A DNA stretch of 62,535 nt from contig PBVT01000020.1 of the NCBI GenBank assembly GCA_002728755.1, positions 1 through 62,535 of the forward strand, written 5' to 3'. Under the pieces are notes generated by a model. That model was not told where the DNA came from and did no database searches. It saw only the letters and a list, made by a program, of their open reading frames with translations. Position 1 is the stretch's first letter. Every line of letters starts with the position of its first letter. Positions 8,963-17,524 of the stretch are shown one piece after another. This DNA comes from Myxococcales bacterium (GTDB lineage: Bacteria; Myxococcota_A; UBA9042; UBA3505). The position numbers were made by a program, and so were the translations under genes.

Positions 8963-10219
8963 ATGAACATCCGTCTTCTGACAATATGCATCCTTGTGAT
9001 GGCTCTGTACGGCTGCAAGAATAAGAGTTCGAAAGCCGTACGCCCGGACATCTCCCGGGCCAGCCAGCCCGATACGGAAGACCTCGACGACACAGAACTC
9101 GATACAGGGCTCTCATTTACCGTCGTCCCAGACCGGTTGCGGGTCTATCGCTCCACAACCGTGACCATGCGATTAACTGGTACACCACCAGGCACACGGG
9201 CGGACCGGGTCGAATGGTCGTTTAGCGATAAATCACCGCCCGTGGAAGGTGAAAAGAGCACCCATACATTCGAGGGAGGTCTACGAGACCACTTTGTTTC
9301 GGTTCGCGTTCATCTGGATAACGGTAAGGTTCTTCGTGCAAAAAAAGAAGTGGTTCTCGATCGAATTGGCCCGGAATACAAATCCCAATTCGAGAACGCC
9401 ATCGCTCCCCCACCCCCCATCACGGGTTATGGCGGAACACGCCTTGTAATTGCGAATCACATCACGAATCGTGCAGACGTCGAAGCGTTGGCTCGGGTCG
9501 TCCCCGACCTGGCCCCCGATGTTTTCATCCTCGCTACGAACGACTCTTCCAACACAAGTCTTCGCTCTCTTCTTGCGTCGAAACTGCTTTCACCATTAGC
9601 GAAGGATAATACCCTGATTCTCCCCATACCTGGACCTCAAGAGGCCGGGAAGGAGCACAAATCCCAAACCTTCGAATTCTGGAGCTCCCATAAACCCGAC
9701 GCCAAATTCATGGAGGAGTCGGAATTCCCGTTTCATTTTGCCTTGAAACACGAACGTCTGTTCCTGACTTCTATACAGTCGCAACCCGACTCTATTGATG
9801 ACGAATTGGAGCGTCTGAAAGCAGTGCTCTCGAAAGCCCAGAGCCGGGACTTTGGGATCGTTCTTTCCTATTTCCCACTCGCATCGTTTTCGTCTCGTAC
9901 TGGCCCCCGACTGGATCAGGCCTATCGGTTCTACGAGGGCCTGGCTCGATATGGGGTTCAGATGCTCGTATCGGCCGCCGACCGTACAACTTATTTTGCC
10001 AGCTATGGTGCTGTGAAGGCGATCAACGCCGGTTATGTGGGTGGAGCTTGTGACCCTCTACCCGATAAGACCTGCGTTCCTCCCGCAGTCGTTGTGTTGG
10101 ACTTTCAATCGGCAACCATACGACGGGCTTTTGCCGTAGAGATCGGAGATTCCGTCGTTACGGTCCCGATTTCGACCTTTCCAGAGCGGGTCCACGACTA
10201 TCGACGCTGGAATCCGTAG
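8963..10219 (+). CDS. Lipoprotein with PKD-like domain and possible degenerate phosphoesterase fold
   Basis: 418 residues. The signal ends in the lipobox ALYGC (Cys at 18), followed by a polar linker. Residues about 50-125 look like a PKD/Ig-type beta domain (DRLRVYRSTTVTMRLTGTPPG, VEWSFSDKSP). Residues about 150-410 follow the order of a calcineurin-like phosphoesterase: a nucleotide-fold strand VFILATNDSSN where GD is expected, then LILPIPGPQE where GNHE is expected, then a C-terminal LDFQSATIRR. The metal-binding Asp/His/Asn residues are largely missing, so if the fold is right the protein is not a normal metallophosphatase. Function unknown. The gene converges on oppF. Confidence 0.7.
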   Translation: MNIRLLTICILVMALYGCKNKSSKAVRPDISRASQPDTEDLDDTELDTGLSFTVVPDRLRVYRSTTVTMRLTGTPPGTRADRVEWSFSDKSPPVEGEKSTHTFEGGLRDHFVSVRVHLDNGKVLRAKKEVVLDRIGPEYKSQFENAIAPPPPITGYGGTRLVIANHITNRADVEALARVVPDLAPDVFILATNDSSNTSLRSLLASKLLSPLAKDNTLILPIPGPQEAGKEHKSQTFEFWSSHKPDAKFMEESEFPFHFALKHERLFLTSIQSQPDSIDDELERLKAVLSKAQSRDFGIVLSYFPLASFSSRTGPRLDQAYRFYEGLARYGVQMLVSAADRTTYFASYGAVKAINAGYVGGACDPLPDKTCVPPAVVVLDFQSATIRRAFAVEIGDSVVTVPISTFPERVHDYRRWNP

Positions 10220-10227
10220 ACTCCGGA

Positions 10228-11289
10228 TCAGCAACGATCGGACACCCGAGACAACACACCTGACAGTCCACCATGTTGGACCTCCTCGGCGTGGTGACAC
10301 GATACCATATGGCCTTTCTCCAACTCGCGAAGATGCGGTACCTGAGTCCGACATTCTTCGGTAGCAAACGGACAACGTGGGTGAAAAGCACAACCATCGG
10401 GTGGGTTCAGAGGTGAGGGCACATCCCCCTCCAGAACCACACGTCGCTGCTTGGAGCGTTCCCCAGGATTGGGCTGCGGGACGGCTGATAACAACGCGAT
10501 CGTATATGGGTGGCCCGGTTGATCATACACAAGATCACGAGGCGCGATTTCAACAATCCTTCCCAGATACATTACGGCCACTCGATCACTGATATGCCGA
10601 ACAACGGCCAGATTATGGGCCACAAAAAGATAGGTAAGCTTGAAGCGCTCTTGCAGCTCCATCAGCAAGTTCAAAACCTGCGCCTGGACGCTCACATCCA
10701 ACGAGCTGACGGGCTCATCGGCAACAATAAAACGTGGCTCTAAAGCCAAGGCTCGGGCAATACCAATTCGTTGGCGTTGGCCCCCACTGAACTCATGAGG
10801 ATACCGGCGAATATACCGTGTATTCAGACCAACGACCTCCATCAGCCATTCGACGCGGTCCTGAATCTCCTGCCGTCCACTCAGTATACCGTGGACCCGG
10901 ATCGGCTCCGAGATGATCGAGCCAACCGTCATCCTTGGATTCAACGAAGCGTAGGGGTCCTGAAATACCATCTGCAAATCTCTCCGCAGTGGTCGTAATT
11001 GTTTTTCCGACATCGTCGTCAGTTCCTGGTCCTTATAGCGAACCGAACCTTCGGTTGGTCGGATTAATTGAATCAACGCTCGCCCTGTCGTCGATTTTCC
11101 GCAACCGGACTCCCCTACGATGCCAAGGGTCTCCCCCGCGTTGATATCGAGATCGATACCATCCACAGCTTTCACTGCACCAACGGAACGGCGAAATACC
11201 ATCCCTTTCCATACTGGAAAGTGGACCTTTAAACCCCGAACCGTGAGTAGGGGGGTTTGGGCCGCAGGACTTGCTGGGTTTTCCGTCAT
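10228..11289 (-). CDS. oppF: Oligopeptide/dipeptide ABC transporter ATP-binding protein (OppF/DppF type)
   Basis: 353 residues. Walker A GESGCGKST, signature FSGGQRQRIGIARAL, Walker B FIVADEPVSSLD and a switch His (FVAHNLAVVRH) are all present. The C-terminal extension carries the oligopeptide-transporter Cys motif (CAFHPRCPFATEEC), typical of the Opp/Dpp family and an iron-sulfur site in some members. It energises peptide or nickel/sugar-like import with the partner ATPase. The ATG at 11289 overlaps the stop of oppD as ATGA. The substrate cannot be read from the ATPase, and no binding protein gene is nearby. Confidence 0.9.
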   Translation of the reverse strand: MTENPASPAAQTPLLTVRGLKVHFPVWKGMVFRRSVGAVKAVDGIDLDINAGETLGIVGESGCGKSTTGRALIQLIRPTEGSVRYKDQELTTMSEKQLRPLRRDLQMVFQDPYASLNPRMTVGSIISEPIRVHGILSGRQEIQDRVEWLMEVVGLNTRYIRRYPHEFSGGQRQRIGIARALALEPRFIVADEPVSSLDVSVQAQVLNLLMELQERFKLTYLFVAHNLAVVRHISDRVAVMYLGRIVEIAPRDLVYDQPGHPYTIALLSAVPQPNPGERSKQRRVVLEGDVPSPLNPPDGCAFHPRCPFATEECRTQVPHLRELEKGHMVSCHHAEEVQHGGLSGVLSRVSDRC

Positions 11290-12359
11290 GGTGCTTCCCT
11301 CGTCTCCACGTTCTGGAACTCCTCAGCTGGCGTCCAAAACGCATCGGCATCATCTGGTCCGACATCAGCATGGCATCGAATCCGATGACCAGGTTCCACT
11401 TCGCGGGCCACCGGAAACTCCTCCAGGCAGGCATCCATACGGAATGGGCATCGGGGAGCAAATGGACAACCTGGTGGTAGATTCGCAGGGTCCGGAGGTA
11501 AGCCTTCAATCGAATGCAGCCGCTCCTGCGGCGTATCATCCAGGCGCGGGATACTGCGAAGTAAACCAAGTGTATACGGATGGCTGGGGCGTTCGAATAT
11601 CCGCTCTGTCGGCCCCTCCTCCATCATCTTGCCGGCATACATCACAACCACCCGATCGGCCATGCCAGCGACAACGCCGAGATCATGGCTGACCAGAACC
11701 ATCGCGGTCTCCATCGCACCGATCAGCTCACGCATAAGATCGAGAATCTGCGCTTGTATGGTCACATCCAACGCGGTCGTCGGTTCGTCCGCAATCAGAA
11801 TACTTGGATTGCATAGCAAAGCCATCGCGATCATGACGCGCTGGCGCATACCACCACTCAATTCGTGAGGATAACTATCGATCCGGTTGGCCGGGTCGGG
11901 AATACCGACCTTCTCCAGCATCGAGATAGACGCCGCTCTGGCTTCGGCCCTCGACATGCCCAGATGCACCTCCAGAACCTCCGTAAGCTGACGGCTCACA
12001 CGCAAAAACGGATTTAGGCTCGTCATTGGATCCTGAAAGATCATTGCGATTTCTCGACCGCGAATCGCACGAAGATCCTTCTCGGTGCAGCCCAGAAGCT
12101 CACGCCCCTTATATAGCACCGAACCCTGCGGTACTCTGGCTGTTCCTGGCAGCAACCCCATAATGGTCAAATTCGTCACACTCTTACCCGACCCCGATTC
12201 CCCAACCAGCCCAAGAGTCTCACCAGAGGCTAAATTAAAGCTGATCGAATCCACCGCACGAACAACACCGTTTTCCGTATGAAATTCCGTCACCAGGTCA
12301 ATCACACGAAGCAGGTATTCGTCGTTTCGTGGCGTCGAAGATGTGGATGGAGAGGTCAA
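11286..12359 (-). CDS. oppD: Oligopeptide/dipeptide ABC transporter ATP-binding protein (OppD/DppD type)
   Basis: 357 residues. Walker A GESGSGKS, signature LSGGMRQRVMIAMAL, Walker B ILIADEPTTALD and the C-terminal Cys motif (CPFAPRCPFRMDAC) define the OppD subfamily. The frame begins with TTG at 12359, with AAGGA upstream; no in-frame ATG exists near the conserved start. It lies 18 bases after oppC and overlaps oppF by four bases, so the three genes form one transcript. With OppF it would form the heterodimeric motor under the permease. Confidence 0.9.
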   Translation of the reverse strand: MTSPSTSSTPRNDEYLLRVIDLVTEFHTENGVVRAVDSISFNLASGETLGLVGESGSGKSVTNLTIMGLLPGTARVPQGSVLYKGRELLGCTEKDLRAIRGREIAMIFQDPMTSLNPFLRVSRQLTEVLEVHLGMSRAEARAASISMLEKVGIPDPANRIDSYPHELSGGMRQRVMIAMALLCNPSILIADEPTTALDVTIQAQILDLMRELIGAMETAMVLVSHDLGVVAGMADRVVVMYAGKMMEEGPTERIFERPSHPYTLGLLRSIPRLDDTPQERLHSIEGLPPDPANLPPGCPFAPRCPFRMDACLEEFPVAREVEPGHRIRCHADVGPDDADAFWTPAEEFQNVETREAP

Positions 12360-12377
12360 AATAGAGGTTGTCCTTAT

Positions 12378-13949
12378 TTAGCTCTTGGATGACTGGGGAT
12401 CCAGGGCATCTCGTACACCGTCACCGAGGAAATTCAACGAGAACAAGGTTAGGCTGAGCATGAGCCCTGGAAAGAGGATTACCCAATAGAAGTCGGTATT
12501 CCCACCGAAATATTGGGTACCTTCCGAAATCATTGTACCCCACGAGGGCAGAGGTGCGGGAACCCCCAATCCGAGGAAGGAGAGAAACGCTTCTTCCAGG
12601 ATAACCGCAGGTACCATTAGAGTGCTGTATATGACTACGGGGCCCATCACATTGGGCAAGATATGCCGTACGATCAGAGATGCCCTACCCACCCCGATGG
12701 AACGAGCTGATTCAATATAATCGCGTTGTTTGATCGATAATACCTGACCCCGAACTACTCGACTCATCGTCAACCATTGCACGGCGCCCAGGGCGATAAA
12801 TAGGTTGAACGTACTTCGCCCTGCGATCACGATGAGCAGAATCACGATAAACATGAACGGCAACCCGTAGAGAATATCGACGATAGCCATCATCACCAGA
12901 TCGACCCGTCCCCCACTATAACCAGCGATCGCTCCCCATGTGACGCCAATAAGAAGAGATACCAGGGTGGCCAATAGACCGATGGTAATTGAGATTCGAG
13001 CGCCATAGATAAGCCGGGTCAACACATCCCGCCCATAGGAATCGGTACCCAGCAAAAAGGTGTGTAATTCGGGTGCACCTGGATACTCCGCACGCGACAG
13101 CCGGTTATCTCTAGGATGCTTGTCGTAATGGCGCATCAAGTAGTCTTTCTTATGACGCATATATCGTGTGGCTCGAACGATATCCGAGCGTTCTATGAAG
13201 CCGTCCTTATCCACATCGAGTTTTGCGAACAAGCCTACAGTCGACAAGCCATAGGAACGATATTTCTGCACCACAGGGTGGTCATCCGTTGGAAACTCGA
13301 GCCTAGACACTCGTCCATCTCCACATGCGTCGCGACAGGTACTATGGCGAGGATCCTGAAGACCGGAGACCGTGTCGAATGTTTGCAGAAGATCCACATG
13401 GAAAAAACGAACAGCAGCCGTCTTACCCACCACCCGATCCAGTTCCGGACAGCGCCTCACCACGGGCGGTAGACATAAGCCTTCATGACAGAAGAGCCCG
13501 TCGTCACAACCACCACCATCGGCGCGACAGTCACCTCCCCTTTGCCCCTGCTCTGCTGCAGGATCACGATCGCCACAATCCACGTAGACGTAGCCAGAAG
13601 GATCCTCGGGGTCGACTTTCACACATTGCCAGGAACATTCGATGAATCCACTCTTATCCACGTCAAAGAAATCAAAAGAGCTCTTATCCCCGTCAAAGGT
13701 CGGGTAGTCGTGAGAGATGTCCATAGCCCCCGGGCCAGCGAACTTTTGGAGGGTGTGCTGTTCATCGTAGCTGAAGTGCGTGATGTATCGTGAGATGAGT
13801 GGAGCAGAATACCCGACTACGGTCATGAATATCACGATCACAAAGCCTGCGACCGCCATTCGATTACGACGTAAACGACGATAGGAATCTTTCAGAAGGC
13901 TGGTTCCCTCGAAAGCCATTTCTTCGTGTTTATGTTTGTCAGCACCCAT
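12378..13949 (-). CDS. oppC: OppC-type ABC permease with EF-hand-rich periplasmic insert
   Basis: 523 residues against about 300 for normal OppC. Membrane segment 1 is at about 31-50 (MAVAGFVIVIFMTVVGYSAP). The usual core restarts at about 297 (FLLGTDSYGRDVLTRLIYGAR) and has the EAA-type coupling loop (ESARSIGVGRASLIVRHILP). Residues about 60-290 replace the short first periplasmic loop. They contain EF-hand-like loops at D96-W107 (DVDKSGFIECSW), D207-E218 (DACGDGRVSRLE), D245-D256 (DVDKDGFIERSD, canonical at 1, 3, 5, 6, 9 and 12) and D276-E288, plus a Cys-rich CDDGLFCHEGLC patch. I infer a Ca2+-responsive domain on a peptide importer. The start could also be ATG 13919. No OppB or OppA gene is adjacent. 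Confidence 0.88.
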   Translation of the reverse strand: MGADKHKHEEMAFEGTSLLKDSYRRLRRNRMAVAGFVIVIFMTVVGYSAPLISRYITHFSYDEQHTLQKFAGPGAMDISHDYPTFDGDKSSFDFFDVDKSGFIECSWQCVKVDPEDPSGYVYVDCGDRDPAAEQGQRGGDCRADGGGCDDGLFCHEGLCLPPVVRRCPELDRVVGKTAAVRFFHVDLLQTFDTVSGLQDPRHSTCRDACGDGRVSRLEFPTDDHPVVQKYRSYGLSTVGLFAKLDVDKDGFIERSDIVRATRYMRHKKDYLMRHYDKHPRDNRLSRAEYPGAPELHTFLLGTDSYGRDVLTRLIYGARISITIGLLATLVSLLIGVTWGAIAGYSGGRVDLVMMAIVDILYGLPFMFIVILLIVIAGRSTFNLFIALGAVQWLTMSRVVRGQVLSIKQRDYIESARSIGVGRASLIVRHILPNVMGPVVIYSTLMVPAVILEEAFLSFLGLGVPAPLPSWGTMISEGTQYFGGNTDFYWVILFPGLMLSLTLFSLNFLGDGVRDALDPQSSKS

Positions 13950-14063
13950 TACGGTATTACGGCCCCATCAACCAATGACCTGAATCTGCCAGACCTCAAC
14001 CCTAGTCTGGACCGGGAAACTTGTCACGCCCACATGCGTTTGTGGCATGGAAACGTCTTTTGT

Positions 14064-15161
14064 TCATAGATAGACCGCCCATCGGACCGCCACGACGCCC
14101 GAAACAAATAAGGCGAGCGCTGCCACAAACTGGATCGCTCTAGGCCCGGTCCCATGCACACGAAGAACTGTCTTGATCAAGACAACACCAAGACCAGCCA
14201 ACACGCCGAAAAATGGGACGAGCTCCAGCCATCCTGCCGTCACCTCTGGTTGCCACCAGAACTGCCGTAGTCCCCAATCAAAGGACTGCAGCCTTGCCGC
14301 GTGAAAACCTGCCAAAATGGAGCTAGAGCAGATCGCAATCGCCGATATCTGCCACTGCGCGCTCCTATCCATCACAACGGCGACACCCAACCCAAGTGGG
14401 ATAAGAAGCAACCAAAGGCCAACAACTCGTCCTGAAACCGGATAGAGCAGAGCAACAGCGAGAGCAATCATCATCGCGATCTGGATCGATCCGCGCGCGA
14501 CCGAGCTGAAGCCAATCCGTCGTAGCTGCATGCACCCGACGCAGCCGAGTATTACCACCGGATCCGAAAGTACGGCCTTCACAAACAACCGAAACGAAAG
14601 GTCCATCCCAGACGGCATCCCCCAGCCCCAGGTTCCCAGGGTAATCCGCTGATGGATAAGCCCCAGACAAACCATAGGGACAACAACTCCCGGCAAATAG
14701 AGCCAACCACGGTTGCCTCGAAAGACCTGCAGGCACGACGCCAACGCAAGTGGAATCGCTACCACACGACCCGCCGGTAACCCCATCAACACGAAACATA
14801 GCCCGGCCCCCGTCACCATGGCTCGATAACCCACGCTCTGGGATTGCACCACGCCGTAGACAAGGCATGTCATCCCAAGAACCGATGTACCCATTCCCCC
14901 TATGGGGAACATCCACACGGTTGCGACTCCAAGAACCAACCATGCACCCGTAACCATCCCCATGGCCGATGTGCGCATTCTGGGACGATAGAGGGACCCG
15001 GCCATCCATAAACTGATCACAGGACCGAGCACATCACAGACGTGCACCAGCCAATCCGCCACGGCCTGTCCATTCCACGCAGGGAGACCTGGCAGCGCGC
15101 GGGGGGAGAGCGTAAGACAATACGCCAGGCAGAGAACCCATCCCAGAGATCGTGACATCAT
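14064..15161 (-). CDS. Polytopic membrane protein of unknown function
   Basis: 365 residues, almost entirely hydrophobic, with roughly ten membrane segments (for example VLGPVISLWMAG, WLVLGVATVWMFPIGG, FFGVLAGLGVVLIKTVL). The start is ATG 15161 or the adjacent ATG 15158. It begins five bases after the stop of the MepA-like gene and is probably cotranscribed with it. No conserved catalytic or transport motif recognised. It might be an O-antigen/polymer-type or DUF membrane protein. It is not an OppB: no EAA loop or Opp signature is seen. Confidence 0.75.
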   Translation of the reverse strand: MMSRSLGWVLCLAYCLTLSPRALPGLPAWNGQAVADWLVHVCDVLGPVISLWMAGSLYRPRMRTSAMGMVTGAWLVLGVATVWMFPIGGMGTSVLGMTCLVYGVVQSQSVGYRAMVTGAGLCFVLMGLPAGRVVAIPLALASCLQVFRGNRGWLYLPGVVVPMVCLGLIHQRITLGTWGWGMPSGMDLSFRLFVKAVLSDPVVILGCVGCMQLRRIGFSSVARGSIQIAMMIALAVALLYPVSGRVVGLWLLLIPLGLGVAVVMDRSAQWQISAIAICSSSILAGFHAARLQSFDWGLRQFWWQPEVTAGWLELVPFFGVLAGLGVVLIKTVLRVHGTGPRAIQFVAALALFVSGVVAVRWAVYL

Positions 15162-15166
15162 CCCTA

Positions 15167-16696
15167 CTACCTCTTACGCGAACGAACGGAACGTGTCCGA
15201 TTCAGCCAAATTCGTCGTCGCCGTGAAGGGCTTACAAGATTGGTACGACGCCTCCAACCCACCTTTGCTTCGAGAAGGTCTCGTATATTCATGGCGTCGA
15301 TACCGCTCCCAAAAACCCGTTTTCGCAACCTGGCCACCGCTTGCCAGGGAGTAAAACTTCGGTTCGCGGGAAGATAGGTGAGGGTTAAGCGTTGTAACCG
15401 ATCCTCTGGATACTCCTCGATCAGAGCGGCCATACGCGCGATCTCTTTTTCCCTTAACCGTTTGGGAACCGATGTCCCTGCGATACGAGCCAAGGCGGTA
15501 AATGCTTTCTTACGAACTCGACGGTCTGAAGATCGCGCACAGGTCGCAACCGCATCTGCGGCACCATCGATCGGGTCACGAATTAAGATATCCAGCAGGT
15601 CCATCGTCTTCTCGACATCACCGTTCGGACATTCTTCCCCATCGGTCTCGAGATAATATAACGCACGTTCTGCGGCTAGAAGGCCCGGTGCTTTTTGGAG
15701 GGCCTTACGTTCCAGAGAGAAGAACTCGTTCTCAACGGGGTCCATCTGGGACACCCATTCCAGGAATTGGTCCGGAGACAGGGCGGACAACGCCTTGGCA
15801 TAGGCATCGCGTATGTTGGGATCGCGTGCCAACATACCGACCTTCAACCAGGGCGTCAGTGGGATCGAACTACTTCGGACCACCTGGTCCAGCGCTCTGG
15901 AGAGACGACTGGGCTCAAACAAGGCTCGAATAAGCTCGAGAAACGCAAAACGTTCTACACGCCGATGGGTCTCTAAAACCCAACTCCAACGTGGCCCACT
16001 ATTTACGCAACCGGCTAGACGATCATCCATAGAACAACCAACCCGTAGATGCAGATGATCATCGTGGGAGCGGCTGTCCGAGGGTTGGTGCAGTAGCAGA
16101 ATCGCTCGAAGTACAATATCCGGATCGGCCCTCTCGCGAATCGCATGTTCAATCAGAACATTGGCCAAGGGTCTGGCGATAAACAACCAGAGAATATCAA
16201 GCTCCGGTGTTCTGAGGATCTCCTCCACAAGGATCCAGGTGGCATTCACATCCATGGTGCGTATCTTCGGATCGGCCTCCTCGCTGGGCGGATACACGGA
16301 CCGGATTGCCGGAGGATGTCTTCGAGGATCCAGGACCGGGATGACAATATCGACATCAAGCCCGATTTGATGAGACCTGGATGGCCTGATCTTCCCGCCA
16401 CCCCTCACACCAATATTTCCCAGCCAAAGAGGTCGATTGGGCCAGGTACGTGTCCCATACCTCTGCGCAACATCCATTAGAGCTCCCACCACACGACTAT
16501 GACCATAATCGTACCGTCGAGAGCGGCTCTTTCGTAACATCCGCAACCAGGGATCGCCTACTGGTACGCGAACGGCACCATCCACGCTCCCCCCTCCGTG
16601 GGAACCGACAGCAATACTCTGAGGACCTGTCGCCATCGCAATTGGGGACAGAATACAGACGAGGAGTATCGAAATAGTAACGAGCAGAGCCTTCAT
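15167..16696 (-). CDS. MepA-like murein endopeptidase with helical-repeat C-terminus
   Basis: 509 residues with a Sec signal (LLVTISILLVCILSPIAMA). Residues about 60-230 show the MepA/LAS metallopeptidase layout: DYGHSRVVGALMDVAQRYG, then SRSHQIGLDVDIVIP with the zinc-binding His and Asp, and SHDDHLHLRVGC with the second zinc His pair. MepA cuts D-Ala-mDAP crosslinks in peptidoglycan. Residues about 230-480 are helical and HEAT-like (RVERFAFLELIRALFE, RKKAFTALARIAGT), an addition not found in E. coli MepA (about 270 residues). They may form a docking platform. It is periplasmic by inference. The following membrane protein gene begins five bases on. Confidence 0.83.
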   Translation of the reverse strand: MKALLVTISILLVCILSPIAMATGPQSIAVGSHGGGSVDGAVRVPVGDPWLRMLRKSRSRRYDYGHSRVVGALMDVAQRYGTRTWPNRPLWLGNIGVRGGGKIRPSRSHQIGLDVDIVIPVLDPRRHPPAIRSVYPPSEEADPKIRTMDVNATWILVEEILRTPELDILWLFIARPLANVLIEHAIRERADPDIVLRAILLLHQPSDSRSHDDHLHLRVGCSMDDRLAGCVNSGPRWSWVLETHRRVERFAFLELIRALFEPSRLSRALDQVVRSSSIPLTPWLKVGMLARDPNIRDAYAKALSALSPDQFLEWVSQMDPVENEFFSLERKALQKAPGLLAAERALYYLETDGEECPNGDVEKTMDLLDILIRDPIDGAADAVATCARSSDRRVRKKAFTALARIAGTSVPKRLREKEIARMAALIEEYPEDRLQRLTLTYLPANRSFTPWQAVARLRKRVFGSGIDAMNIRDLLEAKVGWRRRTNLVSPSRRRRIWLNRTRSVRSRKR

Positions 16697-16756
16697 GACT
16701 CGACGAGCATAGCCGCCCTGAAGACCGATGCCGAAAAAATCGCCCTTACTTTATGT

Positions 16757-17212
16757 TCAGACTCTTTCTAGCCGCTCAATAGCTAATTCCAGAGTCTCCA
16801 CGCTCGCATCGTTACTTTTCCCGTCGAGCTTGAAACCACTCCATTTGGCGGGCCAGGCTTCAAAGAAATTATAACGGCAGAGTTCATTCATGCCCGTGTC
16901 ATCCAATAGGACAATGGAACCACTCTTACGAATAACTTTTCCATTCATAATCTCCTCACACCATCGCCACAGAGTATCGGTGTTCACATACCCCTTGGTG
17001 AATGTGAGGTTCCCCAGTTTGGGACGACCAGGTCGCTTACGTGCCATGCGTTCATTGGAGATATGGTATTCGATCGGGTCAATTGTGACCTCCAGGCCAT
17101 CTACGCTCTGAAAACCACCCACATCGATACCCTCCAGCTCAATCCGGAAATTAAAAACACCGAAATGATCTCTGTCGCGGGCACCAGACTGGATATTAAA
17201 CGAAGACGACAT
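16757..17212 (-). CDS. Contractile tail tube protein, T4 gp19-like (isolated)
   Basis: 151 residues from ATG 17212, with TGGAG about 8 bases upstream; the longer open frame to 17293 is not needed. The sequence has the gp19/eCIS inner-tube pattern: an N-terminal NFRIELEGIDVGGFQSVDGLE, a central loop GRPKLGNLTFTKGYVNTDTLWRW, then SIVLLDDTGMNELCRYNFFEAWPAKW and a C-terminal ETLELAIERLERV. In phage tails and extracellular contractile injection systems this protein stacks as hexamers inside the sheath. No sheath, baseplate, spike or ClpV-like ATPase gene is in the window, so it is either an orphan or acts with parts encoded elsewhere. Confidence 0.85.
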   Translation of the reverse strand: MSSSFNIQSGARDRDHFGVFNFRIELEGIDVGGFQSVDGLEVTIDPIEYHISNERMARKRPGRPKLGNLTFTKGYVNTDTLWRWCEEIMNGKVIRKSGSIVLLDDTGMNELCRYNFFEAWPAKWSGFKLDGKSNDASVETLELAIERLERV

Positions 17213-17524
17213 GGAAAGACTCCAGATTCGAGAACAATCACAACATACACACAGTAGGGTGGAGAGCCTGACCGGGTCAAGCATACCCCACACCGGTTCT
17301 CACTACTGCAAGAGCAGTGCCACCGAGCCGAAATCTCGCCCTTAAATCCTTATGTGCGACTGTAAACCGCGATTTTCTCACCCTGTCGGTAGGGAAAGGC
17401 TTCCCTCCCTTGTAAGCCGAGAGCCTTCAAGTTGGGGGCCATGCATCGTTTTGCCGTTGACGTGCGCAAAAGTGGACATTAAGTTCGGCATCCCATTTCG
17501 ACCACGCCATAGAAAAGGCATCAC
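17213..17524. other. 312-base intergenic region between divergent genes
   Basis: No open frame with a ribosome site was found. It holds an 11-base palindrome TGACCGGGTCA (17269-17279) that overlaps a weak minus-strand -35 (TTGACC, 17280-17275; TACTGT -10 with 18-base spacer). It also holds a small hairpin ACTGC/GCAGT (17305-17318), a GGGAA/TTCCC hairpin without a T-run near 17390-17405, and the plus-strand promoter candidate at 17457-17485. Nothing suggests an RNA gene. Confidence 0.4.
17457..17485 (+). promoter_or_regulatory. Weak promoter candidate for the KOW-protein operon
   Basis: TTGACG (17457-17462), 17-base spacer, TAAGTT (17480-17485). The -35 is good and the -10 poor (3/6). It lies 39 bases before the GTG at 17525. 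Confidence 0.33.

Noticed and set aside
14064-15161. Membrane gene upstream of oppC as OppB
   Set aside because: It lacks an EAA coupling loop and Opp-like sequence, and it belongs with the MepA-like gene.
17269-17279. 11-base palindrome as a phage operator or attachment site
   Set aside because: No integrase, repressor or second copy is visible; it may be chance and overlaps a weak promoter.
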